Origin: Ficedula albicollis
Lineage: Eukaryota; Chordata; Aves; Passeriformes; Muscicapidae
NCBI RefSeq assembly: GCF_000247815.1
Contig: NC_021680.1
Coordinates: 4,674,782-4,738,781, forward strand
Length of the DNA: 64,000 nucleotides
Reading direction: 5' to 3'
Shown here: positions 16,437 to 37,028 of the stretch, piece by piece
Layout: each line of letters begins with the position of its first letter
How positions within the stretch are numbered: position 1 is the first letter of the stretch
Translations under genes and position numbers: made by a program
Notes under the pieces: model-generated
Database searches by the model: none
Told to the model about the DNA's origin: nothing
Seen by the model: only the letters and a program-made list of their open reading frames with translations

Positions 16437-17427
16437 TGGATAGGATAGGATAGGATAGGATAGGATAGGATAGGATAGGATAGGATAGGATAGGATAGGA
16501 TAGGATAGGATAGGATAGGATAGGATAGGATAGGATAGGATAGGATAGGATAGGATAGGATAGGATAGGATAGGATAGGATAGGATAGGATAGGATAGGA
16601 TAGGATAGGATAGGATAGGATAGGATAGGATAGGATAGGATAGGATAGGATAGGATAGGATAGGATAGGATAGGATAGGATAGGATAGGATAGGATAGGA
16701 TAGGATAGGATAGGATAGGATAGGATAGGATAGGATAGGATAGGATAGGATAGGATAGGATAGGATAGGATAGGATAGGATAGGATAGGATAGGATAGGA
16801 TAGGATAGGATAGGATAGGATAGGATAGGATAGGATAGGATAGGTAGGATAGGATAGGATAGGATAGGGTAGAATAGAATAGAATAGAATAGAATAGAAT
16901 AGAATAGAATAGAATAGAATAGAATAGAATAGAATAGAATAGAATAGAATAGAATAGAATAGAATAGAATAGAATAGAATAGAATAGAATAGAATAGAAT
17001 AGAATAGAATAGAATAGAATAGAATAGAATAGAATAGAATAGAATAGAATAGAATAGAATAGAATAGAATAGAATAGAATAGAATAGAATAGAATAGAAT
17101 AGAATAGAATAGAATAGAATAGAATAGAATAGAATAGAATAGAATAGAATAGAATAGAATAGAATAGAATAGAATAGAATAGAATAGAATAGAATAGAAT
17201 AGAATAGAATAGAATAGAATAGAATAGAATAGAATAGAATAGAATAGAATAGAATAGAATAGAATAGAATAGAATAGAATAGAATAGAATAGAATAGAAT
17301 AGAATAGAATAGAATAGAATAGAATAGAATAGAATAGAATAGAATAGAATAGAATAGAATAGAATAGAATAGAATAGAATAGAATAGAATAGAATAGAAT
17401 AGAATAGAATAGAATAGAATAGAATAA
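16437..17427. repeat. Compound pentanucleotide array (GGATA)n-(GAATA)n
   Basis: About 86 units of GGATA (16437-16868) switch to about 111 units of GAATA (16869-17427), with a 4-bp slip at 16841. The two halves differ by one base per unit and meet at a sharp boundary. The long reading frames on the reverse strand (repeating SYPIL and YSILF) are by-products. Confidence 0.98.
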
Positions 17428-20400
17428 TTGTGAATCCCCTCTTGGGCAGTTTGTAGTGCATCACCTGCCCCAGAGAGCCCACACAATAATTCCTGCTCTG
17501 TGCCTCACGGACAGGCAGGAGTGTGGGCTGGCTTTGAGTCCTTCTGGCACCTCGTGGGGCAAGCTGCATGCAGTGCCAGGCTCCTGGTGCTCTGCTGGGC
17601 GTGCTCCTTGGCATCCACACCTCCTGGCTGGATGGGGTTTTTCCTGGGAAGCAGCACCTGGGCACAGAGCAAAGCCTGAGTCACTTTTGGGAACAGCAGC
17701 CAGGTTCAGATGGGGCCCAGCACGTGTGCAGGGAAGTGTTCAGGAGGGTTTTGCTCATCTCTGATTCAGCCTGGAAAGCAGCTGGCAAAAGTCACCGGGC
17801 CTGGCTTCTGGCCCAGCTCACACAATTAGAAAAGTATTAGCTGAACTTAATAGGAAAATCAACATTAAGCAGATAGGAGCTGGTACAGTTGTTAAAAGAC
17901 TATGTAGTGTTTTTCCCTGGCAGAGACCCAGGCTAATGGAGGGCTTCCAGCACCCAGAGCAGCCTCCAAATGAAGGCTTAATTGGCCTCTGAAGCCACTC
18001 ATATAATTACAAACACTTCTAATGAAGCATGAAAAATACAAGAGCCTGGGACCGGGATACGGAGGGAAGAAATTACCTCATTAATCTCAGAAAACAAAAC
18101 AAAGCTGCTTTGCCTCCTTCCTTACATTGCCTGGAAGAGCAGACTCCTGTCAGGTGCCAATTTCCAGGGCAGTGCTAAGACCGAGGGCAAATCTAACCCA
18201 AGACAAAAGTTCTTCTTTCTGCCAGCTGTGGGGGACACCTCCCCAGGCCCCCACCCCGGGCGTGGGGTGGACACTGGGATGGACTTTGACTGCCCACTGC
18301 TGGTGTGCACAGCACAGCCCTGCCCGCAGCAGCACAGCTGCTTTGGCAGAGGATTTGTTGTTGGGTTCTGCTGTTGCTTCAGCTCGATGGCCCCCTGATT
18401 TCTGTTCAGCTGGAGCACAGACCTGTGCCCAGCACTCAGGCACAGCAGCAGCACCTGGAGCACCTGGCTCAGCCAGAGCCAAGCACGTTCCCTGCCACAG
18501 CAGGGAGCTGCAGCCCTGGAACACACTGGTGGATAGTCCAAGGTACAGCCCTCAGTTGCTATGCTGGCTTGAGGCAAAGATTAATGGGCTTTGTGCTGGT
18601 TGCTGGTCTGTGATTTTCTGGTTCGCTGGGAGCCATTTGTTGGCTGTTTTTGTGTTTTCAGGAAGGCTCTCGAGTCTCACTGACAGAGTAACTGAGGTCT
18701 GAAGGGAGTCAGAGCCCAGCTGGTCCAACACTCACAAGGAGCAAGATCCTATATCCTTTCTATAGGTCAGCTGGCATCTGGTCCCACCAAAAGGAAACCT
18801 CAATCAGGAATGTTGGGAAGGATCCAGAGGCAGTTCAGCTTCAATCAAGAAGGTTTCCTCCCTGTATAGATGAACAAAACAGCTGTACCAGCACCACACC
18901 CAGCCTTGTCCAATTAGCCATGCCATCACACCAGCTCATTAGCCTACTCAGAGCTTTGCAAGGCCACAGCAATTGGCTCATTCTTTCATCACTTCAGATC
19001 ACACTGCAGACTTCACCTCATATTTTATCCCAGTGTTCATCACTAAGGCCAGGGTCAGGAGCTGTTGTGTCCATCACCCACACCTCTGCTGCCAAAGCTC
19101 ACAGCTGATAGCGCAGAGAGAATTCAGGAAAATTCAGGAGAAAAATTCCAATGGTCTCATTGGGAAGGGATGGCACAGGGACTGCCAGAAGGGCAGCAGT
19201 CAGCTGTGTGCCTGCTGTAGGGTCAATAAACACCACTGAGCATCACCACACACTGTAGGGTCAATAAACACCACTGAGCATCACCTTGGGGTGGTTCTCA
19301 CCACACATCTTGTGGGATTTGAAGGCTCATGGCCCTTCACACACCTTGGCCTTCCCTCTTGGACCCTGCACCCCTCTCTTTGGAGAGCTCTGGTGCTCAT
19401 TTCTCACCCCACACAGTGTCCATACAAAGCCACTGAGTCACTCAGACTAGGCTCGAGAGAGAGGAAATTTCCATCCTCTCCAAGAAACTGATTTTGGCTG
19501 GATTTACTCAGCCTGTCACTGCTGTGGCACTCATCTACAGTTGCACACTGAGAGATGGACACTGGTCACTGGACCACAATTTTTTTCACATGAGTAACAG
19601 TTTGCCAGCAAATTCTATCCAAGAATTCTAGCCCTGCACAGGCCAGGTTGTGTCAAGAAATGCTGCAGAATGAGCTCACAAATAGCATTGGTGATTTAGG
19701 GGGCACTGTTCAATACAGGAGGTGTTCTAGCAAAGGGAGAGCATCCTCTCCACTCAGGAGGATGGTGATTAACAGCTCCAGCTTCCCTGGCACAGCCTGG
19801 ACACAGTCAGCCCCAAAGCAATGCCTTTTCCCTCTGCTTTGCTGGGTTTTGCTTTGACAGCTAAAATGCTAACATTTGTTCAAATCACACTTGGCTAGAG
19901 CAAGACCTGTCATGAGCTTAGCTGCCCTCAAGTGATGGTAAGCAGAAAGTGCAGATAAATAAATAAGGCACCTGTAGAGGAGCACGTTCTGCAGCAGCCT
20001 GAGTGAGACTTCACTTGTGCACAGGAGGCTTTCCTTCACATGTCCTGGGCACAAAGTGAGGATTTTGCTTTGAAGTATCTGCTCTGGCTCTGCCCCAAGG
20101 GCTTGCTGGGGTTCCCTGTTTGCAGATAACCATCACAGCAGCTAAATGAGTGCAGCATGGCAAGCACTGAGGCAAAGCAGTGCCAAATGGCCCTTCAGAA
20201 GGCAGAAAAGGACCCAGCTCCCAGCCCAGCTGGTTTTTTTACAGCTGAGATGACGTGGGCTCCTGCACACACTCAGGACTCCAGGTCAGACTTCAAGAGA
20301 GCAGTTGTGGCTCTGGCCACGTCTGCACAGCCCTGCCACAAAAGCAACAGGAGCAGACACAAACAGGGCCTGTGCCATCAGCACAAAGGTCTGGCACTGA

Positions 20401-20689
20401 TGGGTCTGTCTGGAGGAGGGCAGTGTGTGATCACTCAGCTCTGGATGCTGCAGATCCATCAGAAGGTGGTGAGAGCATCCAGGTGCTCCTCAGCAGGAGC
20501 AGAAGGGTTCTCTGATACAGATCATTAAACTGAGAGCTGATGCTCTGAGCTTGCAGAGCCACAATGGACAACCCTTTTATCCCCCAGGCAGCTGACAAGG
20601 ATCCTCACACCGTGGCACATGTCTGGGATGAGTTGGTGTGAGCCAGGCAGCAAAACTGCAGCTACCAGGGGAGTCTGAGAGGAGCTTGG
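17428..20689. other. Intergenic sequence
   Basis: No gene recognised. 17820-18060 has ATTA-rich unique sequence similar in style to 15955-16235. Confidence 0.55.
19214..19286. repeat. 38-bp tandem duplication
   Basis: CTGTAGGGTCAATAAACACC and ACTGAGCATCACC occur twice. Confidence 0.92.
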
Positions 20690-20992
20690 ATCAGCTGGGG
20701 TCCAGCCTCTCCCCTCAGGCTCTTTGTGATAGGACAGAGAACAAAGTTCTAAGCTGTGCCAGGGGAGGCTTAGATTGGACATTAGGAAGAATTTACTCAG
20801 TCACCACCCCTGGAGTGTTTAAGGACTGGACACTGGGCTGGGCTGGGAGGTGGTGCAGTCACTGCCCTGCAGTGTTTAAGGACTGGTCACAGCCCTCAGT
20901 GCCATGCTCTGGGTGACAAGGGGCTGTTGGGTCAGGGTTGGACTCGCTGATCTCAGAGCTCTTCTCCAACCAGACCGACTGTGATTCTGTGT
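20690..20992 (+). mobile_element. CR1 LINE 3' end
   Basis: TGTGATAGGACAGAGAAC, TTAGATTGGACATTAGGAAG, GGAGGTGGTGCAGTCA, GGTTGGACTCGCTGATCTCA and TGTGATTCTGTG follow the CR1 3' end in order. A short internal duplication (CTGCAGTGTTTAAGGACTGG beside an earlier GTGTTTAAGGACTGGACA) lies in the middle. Confidence 0.92.
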
Positions 20993-22984
20993 GGCTCAGC
21001 AGGGATGTGCTGGAGGTGTGGGATGGACTCACGGGGTACCAAAGCTGTCCTTTCTGTGGGATGCAGGTCTGACTCTGATCCCACAGAGCTCTAAACCTTG
21101 GGGTTTTGCCTTGGCAGGGCAGGCTGTGGCTAAACCACCTCCAGAGAAGAAACAGAGCGCGCTAATGAAAGGGAGGAGGAGCCGTGCCCAGGGTGACACC
21201 AGGAGCTGTGCCCTCCAGTACTGCACCCCAGCCTGTGCCCTGTGCTGCAAACCAGAATATTCCTGAAAGAACAGATGTTGCAGTGATTATTTCTCAGTCC
21301 TGAAGAGCTGCTCTGCACATGGGTGCTGCAGCAAGCCCCCCTCAGCAGCGTGAGCAGAGGGATGCTCCAGCTCTGAAGCAAGCCCCCCTGAGCAGAGGGA
21401 TGCTCCAGCTCTGCTGGCTTTCCCTGCACAACACTGGGATGCTGGCTCCCAGGCAGAGGTGTTCACCTCCCCTTTTTGAGAGGGAGAAAGGACTTGCCAG
21501 AACTTTTCCAACAGAGGGAGCACCGGGACAGCCGTGGCTGCTGTCAGCCAACACCTGATGTGTTATTTTGGCTCTGGAAGAGCTGGGTGCCCATATATCC
21601 ATCCTCTGGGCAGCATGTGTCTGCACTGGCAGGATGAGGCTGGAATCTGACAATCAGAAAAGCAAACGTTTTCAACTTGGAGACCATTCTGGGTTGGAAA
21701 AACCCAACTGCTTAGCCTCAGTGAAAATCTCTAAATTAGGATTTGAAAGGTGCTTGTGGATGAAGTAAAGCAAACTCTCTTGATCTGCAGACCTTCCCTA
21801 GGAATTATAAAAATTGGCCTGTGGTCACTGCAGACTGGAATGGAAATTGTTTCCTGCGTGCCACAAGCACACATTTCAGATCAAGGGCCTGTCCTCAGGC
21901 AGTCTGGGCTGGCTGGCAACAGACAAAGTGCAACATTTGTATTAGATTTGGTGACCACAGCAATATCAAACCTATTAAAGTTTCATGTTTATCAAATTGA
22001 CAGCATGAGCTGATAAATGATCACCTGCTTTCACTCAACAGAGGGACTAGAATAGCTCCCTTCCTAGTGTGCACATTGAAACTGCAAATATCATCTTTCC
22101 TCCCTTTTGAGGAAGCACTTTTGGAAGGCATTGCAGAACTTATTTTTGTGATTCCAGTTATTCTAGCTGTGGCAGAAAAACACAGAGGAGAAGGACAGGA
22201 GCAGCAGATTGGGCCTGATGAGAATCTGGTGTGAAGACCAGAGGTCACCAAGGACAACTCATGCAAAAGCTGAGAAGTGTATCATCAAACCCACCATCAA
22301 ATAGTCATGAAGCATGCCATGACTCAGGCTAAAAGCCTGAACAATTCCAGGAATGGATAGTGCCCCAATGGCAAGGTCTTTTGTCGTGGTCATAACAGCA
22401 CAGGGTGACAATGAGGAATTCATGAAACCCTTCCTGCTGCCTGGAGTGCAGAATGAAGGATGGGTTCAATTGTTTCACGTCTGCTGGGTCCCAAAGGGTC
22501 TCAGAGGAAGAGCACACAGCCTCCAACACAGCACCACAAACAAATCAGACAGCATTTCTTGCACAACTGGAATTAAACACTGACACAAGGACTTCACTGC
22601 AGCAAAGCCTTATCTCTGCTATGCATGAAAATTTCTCAGCCATTCTGAGGATTGCACTGAAATGTGATGTAACATTATTATTTTTGCCTAATTTTCATGA
22701 TGAACACTTTTGGGTAATTACTGAAGAGAAAAAGCAGAGTGCCATGTAGCTTTTATATCTTCAGATGCTGTCTTCTTTTGTCAGACCTCGAAGATAATAT
22801 ATTTACATATTCATATGGAAATTTAGCTGTATACTTTCAAGTTTTTTTGGGTAATAATTTTTTTACTGCTCTGATGGGAAATCCACCATACCTCTTTGTA
22901 AGACCTAGGACTGTTTGCCTCAGCTAAATCAGGATGGGAAAACAAAGTGTTATCAGAAAGTAGTAACGATAAAATATAGTAAAA
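20993..22984. other. Intergenic sequence
   Basis: Only the short duplication near 21340 stands out; no gene seen. Confidence 0.55.
21336..21418. repeat. Short tandem duplication
   Basis: GCAAGCCCCCCTCAGCAG and GAGCAGAGGGATGCTCCAGC repeat with a small indel. Confidence 0.85.
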
Positions 22985-23488
<504 letters not shown>

Positions 23489-23570
23489 ATCTTAGCCTGG
23501 GCTGCGGAATCCCGAGATATTCCTATGTTTTTTCTATTCTATAAATATAATATATATTAATAAAATCTAG

Positions 23571-24579
<1,009 letters not shown>

Positions 24580-24780
24580 TGGCCAAGATGGAGAATTTGG
24601 GGTGTGGATACCTCTTCCTCCTTCTTCTCTGTGTCATCCATGCTGGGTGACACGCTGGCACTCTTAGATTGGATGAGGACAGAGCTGGACCATGTAACAA
24701 GATTGTATTGTATTGGGGGTCATTTGTAAATACCTAGTATGTAATTTAGACTATAAAAGATAGGTCCTGCCTTTCTCAGG

Positions 24781-24854
24781 CAGATTCTGCCCTGGACGTC
24801 TGGCGAGCAGCGGTCTGCTTGGCAGATTCTGCCTTGGACGTCTGGCGAGCAGCG
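24781..24854. repeat. 42-bp tandem duplication next to poly-C
   Basis: CAGATTCTGCC and TGGACGTCTGGCGAGCAGCG occur at 24781 and 24823, ending at the poly-C. Confidence 0.9.
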
Positions 24855-25115
<261 letters not shown>

Positions 25116-25300
25116 GAGCTGGGTTCAGACCACCTGCATGTCCTCCTGAGGTGATCTCAGGTCTAAGGAGACACCTCAGGCTGTGACACCAACCCCCTCC
25201 CCTGGGATGCAGATTTTAAAGGCACGACCAAACAAATTCCCTGAATTTGAAAGCTCCTCTACTCGACATTTGCACTTGAACTCTCTTCCTTCTGGATTTG

Positions 25301-27788
25301 CTTTGTGGGGAAGAGATTAACTTGGATCATATTATTATTAAATTTTAGGCCCAATTATGGTTTCCAGTAAGGAAACATATTTCAATATTTCCAATTGGTT
25401 TACATATTTCCAATGAGGAATAAACAACATAGAGGAGTGATAAATCAGTCAGAAGTGACTGAAGAGCAAAATTATTAATTAAACCCAAACTCATTCTAAA
25501 ACACCTAATTTTAATTTTCAAGTCTTCAAAGTCTTGACATGAAAAAGAAATATGGAAATTCAAAAGCCATACTGGTAAGACGGGATTTGAATGAGAGCAG
25601 TGCTGGAGCTTGGCTGTGGAGGAGCCTGGCAGTGCCAGAACACGAGGATGGAAAGGGAGGAGGCAGAGTTTGCATTTACCTGGGAACGAAGTGAGGGAAG
25701 CAGCCGGCAGTGGGATTAACAAAGGAGGATTTCCCATTGTGCTCCAGCCCTTTGTGCTGAGCTGAGCTGCTCAGTCGGGGCTGCACTTCTATTCAGCTGC
25801 CCTGAGAGCCCAGATCTCCCAGAGACTCCCTGTGAAACAGAAACACGACATTCTCAGCGTGCAACACAATGCCCTTGCTGCTGACTCTGTCGGGCAGTAT
25901 TTCTTTCACAGAGGGCAGTTGTTGTGTCTGTACCAACCAAGCATGACCTGACCATCAGCTGTGACAGGACCTTATCAAACCCCAGCAGCAGACACTGCTC
26001 AAAGAACAGGAAAGCCCAAAGGACCAGGACATCACCTCTTCATCCTGCACTTCACGCTCTATTCAATTTTACTTTTGTGCCACATGAAGATTGTTATGAA
26101 AATGCATTTGGTATTCATCTAACCATTGAAAAATGCATTTCTACAGGTAATAGAACATTAACTCAATATTGTTCTCACATTTCAGGGACAATCTTGATTT
26201 CAGGGCTTAAAAAATTAGTAGCATCCTTCCCAACAGATTTGAGAATATGTTTCAGTTGTTAGAGAAACAGTTGGGAATCAGGAGATTTAGTTCTCATCAC
26301 AAAGTTTTTTTAGAGCTTTCTAGATCTCTAGTCGTGTCATCAACATAATATTCTCGGTCTGCTTTTTCTGGTTTTAAAATAACTTATTCCTTTTCCTCTG
26401 TCGTCATCTTGCAGCACCCAAAACGGCCCAGAAGCATTTCCAGGGTCATTAATAAATTCTGTTGCTATAACTACTGCGGCCTTCCGTGCAAAACAGGGAT
26501 GCTCATTAGCACCAGCAGCAGTGCTGACAAAACACAGACTGACTCGGAGGCAATTTGGCTACTTTGTGGCCTAGATTTATTATTAGCTTTCTATTAATGG
26601 GGAAAACAAAACAAAAAAAAAAAAGTGTGTGTGCCTGGGGGAAAGATTGTTTGTTGTTATTCCCTCCCTCTCCACACTCCTCCAGATTTCCAAGTGAATT
26701 CTCAGCACACTGCTGCAGTCAGGACTGACATGATTGCTGCAGTGTAGAACAGGAATAATTCAAGCATCTAAGGCATAAAACCCGTGTGGGGTGGTGGAAA
26801 AGTGAGTTGGATCTTCAGAACATGGCTGGTGGGTGCTGGAAGAGGGGACACAGCTGCTCATCCCCAACTGGAGCTGCCTGAATTATACTCCATGCTCCAA
26901 ATCTTTCTTAAATCAGCTTAGATGGGCTGTGGAGGCTGCAATTAAAAATGTTTTCTGGGAGCTGAAATCAGCAGGTAACAAAATTCAGACAGTATTTTTT
27001 ACACATAGCAGGTAAAATAAGCTCACATGAGCACCACTGTTGCAGAAAAGTGAAATAAAATCATGGAGTCTACACTTATTTACTTATCTGTAAAAGGCAG
27101 AATAAATTATTAAACACAGCTGTGGCTAAAGGCAGTTTGAAATATCCATGATATGATGCATAAGCCTTCTCTGAAATTGAAAATGAGGTTTAAACTATAA
27201 CCCTGCTTCTCAGAGCCCATTGGGTTACAAAAGGCAGTTGTGCAGTTTCCCATTCAGTCTGATTTAAAAATTCCTATCACAGGTGCAACACGTGAGAGTT
27301 TTTCAGTTTTTCACTCCTAAAAAAAATCACAACAGATAACAACTTTTTCTTCTTTTAATGTTTTCCAAATTTGGATTCCTAGCAGAGTTGTTTTTTTTTT
27401 ATTTCTTTTGAATGTTAGTATCTTCCATTCCCATCCTCCTCAGCTCCACAAGGAAAAGTTCTCACCAGAACAACCTATATAATTAAAACACAACAAAATT
27501 ATGGGAGGTAGTGAGTTCATGTCTTCTCCTTGAAGCTCAGTGTTCTACCTGAAAAATCAAAATGAGACACTGCCATTAAAAACAGAATAACTATTTTATT
27601 CTTAATCAATTAACTACTGCATTAATTTAAACCCTTTCCAGTGCCACTGCCTCATTCAGCTAGCACTGATGATGTTTCTTTATTAGATGCATTGTTTCTA
27701 TGACACCTCCAACAGAAACTGAGCTTAAACCCAAGAAACTTAACTGGCATCAGACTTGTATGTGAAGAGGTAATTTGTGCTGATCAGC
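25301..27788. other. Intergenic sequence upstream of RGS18
   Basis: AT-rich; no exon or known repeat recognised. Upstream RGS18 promoter elements or an untranslated exon could lie here, but none is evident. Confidence 0.55.
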
Positions 27789-27980
27789 CTGTTATTCCTA
27801 ATTCCCATATCTTTGCCTGGGAGCCCCTTAATTTCCAAATTATAATAATTCGGAGGAAGGGGGTTTACATTCTCCATTTCAAAGAGAAGCTTCTGCCTTT
27901 ATTGGCAGACACCTGTCCTTCAAACCAGGACAGATTTCGGCGCCCAACGTGGGGCACGAGGGCGTCGAGAGATAAAAGTA
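27789..27980 (+). mobile_element. Endogenous retrovirus remnant: LTR 3' part (U5) and primer-binding site
   Basis: Positions 27789-27925 match the LTR at 61887-62023 with few differences. At 27940 follows GGCGCCCAACGTGGGGC, which fits a primer-binding site complementary to tRNA-Lys(1,2), as used by betaretrovirus-like elements. The upstream U3 is missing and no gag reading frame is recognisable downstream. The fragment ends about 0.5 kb before the RGS18 start codon. Confidence 0.75.
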
Positions 27981-28460
27981 ATAACAATTCTTGAATAACC
28001 TAATTTTTGTGTGCTGGATATAGAAACCTCATTAGGTGGCATCACGTGGTCTAGCTTTTCCTGGATGTGGTTGTGGCTATATTTCTCCCATTTGCAGCCC
28101 CTTATCCAAACATGGGCCCTATAACTAAGGCTACTGTGTCTGTTTTCCAGTTTGCTTTGTGGGTTAATAAGGTGAGCACAGGCAGCAGGAGCTGAGCTGA
28201 GCTGAGCTGAGCTGAGCGAGCAGCCGCGCTCGGGGCTGCGGTTTGGAGCTGCAGTGTCACTTCCCCAAGTGACGAGGGCACAGCCACAGCTGCCCTCAGA
28301 GCCTGGCGTGGGCACAGCTGCAGTGGCCACTGCAGAGCCACCTCCTGCTCTGGACACTGGGCTTGGGCTGGCCAGGGCAGCTGCAATGTGAGAGCCTGGG
28401 CCAGCACACACCGGGGCCAGGGTGCCAAGGGAACCTTGCCCGAAGCTTCTCTGGATGAAG
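27981..28460 (+). promoter_or_regulatory. Region upstream of RGS18 start: putative promoter and 5' UTR
   Basis: This segment separates the retroviral PBS remnant from the RGS18 start codon. It contains a (GAGCT)n run at about 28189-28215 and then GC-rich sequence up to 28450. I see no clear TATA box at a fixed distance and no CpG island of normal size. Promoter function is inferred only from position; an upstream untranslated exon is equally possible. Confidence 0.35.
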
Positions 28461-35858
<7,398 letters not shown>

Positions 35859-35888
<30 letters not shown>

Positions 35889-37028
35889 CGGCACAGCTCT
35901 AATGTCTCATTTTACATATATATATATAATATTTGATGTTATCCAACAGAGCTCCCGCTCCTTCACCATCAGCGACTTCAAGGATGCGCGGCCGGACCCA
36001 GCCCTGTGGTGACGGCACAGCTCTAATGTCTCATTTTACATATATATATATAATATTTGATGTTATCCAACAGAGCTCCCGCTCCTTCACCATCAGCGAC
36101 TTCAAGGATGCGCGGCCGGACCCAGCCCTGTGGTGACGGCACAGCTCTAATGTCTCATTTTACATATATATATATAATATTTGATGTTATCCAACAGAGC
36201 TCCCGCTCCTTCACCATCAGCGACTTCAAGGATGCGCGGCCGGACCCAGCCCTGTGGTGACGGCACAGCTCTAATGTCTCATTTTACATATATATATATA
36301 ATATTTGATGTTATCCAACAGAGCTCCCGCTCCTTCACCATCAGCGACTTCAAGGATGCGCGGCCGGACCCAGCCCTGTGGTGACGGCACAGCTCTAATG
36401 TCTCATTTTACATATATATATATAATATTTGATGTTATCCAACAGAGCTCCCGCTCCTTCACCATCAGCGACTTCAAGGATGCGCGGCCGGACCCAGCCC
36501 TGTGGTGACGGCACAGCTCTAATGTCTCATTTTACATATATATATATAATATTTGATGTTATCCAACAGAGCTCCCGCTCCTTCACCATCAGCGACTTCA
36601 AGGATGCGCGGCCGGACCCAGCCCTGTGGTGACGGCACAGCTCTAATGTCTCATTTTACATATATATATATAATATTTGATGTTATCCAACAGAGCTCCC
36701 GCTCCTTCACCATCAGCGACTTCAAGGATGCGCGGCCGGACCCAGCCCTGTGGTGACGGCACAGCTCTAATGTCTCATTTTACATATATATATATAATAT
36801 TTGATGTTATCCAACAGAGCTCCCGCTCCTTCACCATCAGCGACTTCAAGGATGCGCGGCCGGACCCAGCCCTGTGGTGACGGCACAGCTCTAATGTCTC
36901 ATTTTACATATATATATATAATATTTGATGTTATCCAACAGAGCTCCCGCTCCTTCACCATCAGCGACTTCAAGGATGCGCGGCCGGACCCAGCCCTGTG
37001 GTGACGGCACAGCTCTAATGTCTCATTT
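35859..37028 (+). repeat. 124-bp tandem array carrying RGS18 C-terminal tail copies, homogeneous part
   Basis: The period is exactly 124 bp, with stop codons at 35886, 36010, 36134 and so on to 37002. Nine full units appear identical by eye. Each unit holds, in order, TGA, a GGCACAGCTCTAATGTCTC stretch, an (AT)n tract, TTGATGTTATCCAACAG, and then coding-like sequence SSRSFTISDFKDARPDPALW followed by the next TGA. That peptide aligns with the mammalian RGS18 C-terminus, which ends in RRSRSFT, an acidic segment and an AIWL-type end. Because 124 is not a multiple of 3, reading through shifts frame at each unit. These are therefore not extra exons read in series. Confidence 0.93.

Noticed and set aside
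16377..17665. Reverse-strand frames of 369 and 411 residues with repeating ILFYS
   Set aside because: Direct translation of the pentanucleotide array, which has no stop in those frames.
27981..28440. gag reading frame downstream of the primer-binding site
   Set aside because: No retroviral coding sequence is recognisable; the following DNA leads directly into RGS18.
28455..28457. Upstream in-frame ATG as the RGS18 start
   Set aside because: Weaker context, and the downstream ATG aligns with the mammalian start.
35933..37004. Eight identical 67-residue frames as a tandem gene family
   Set aside because: They read across two repeat units in different frames because the 124-bp period shifts frame. 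Only the last 20 or so residues correspond to the RGS18 tail.
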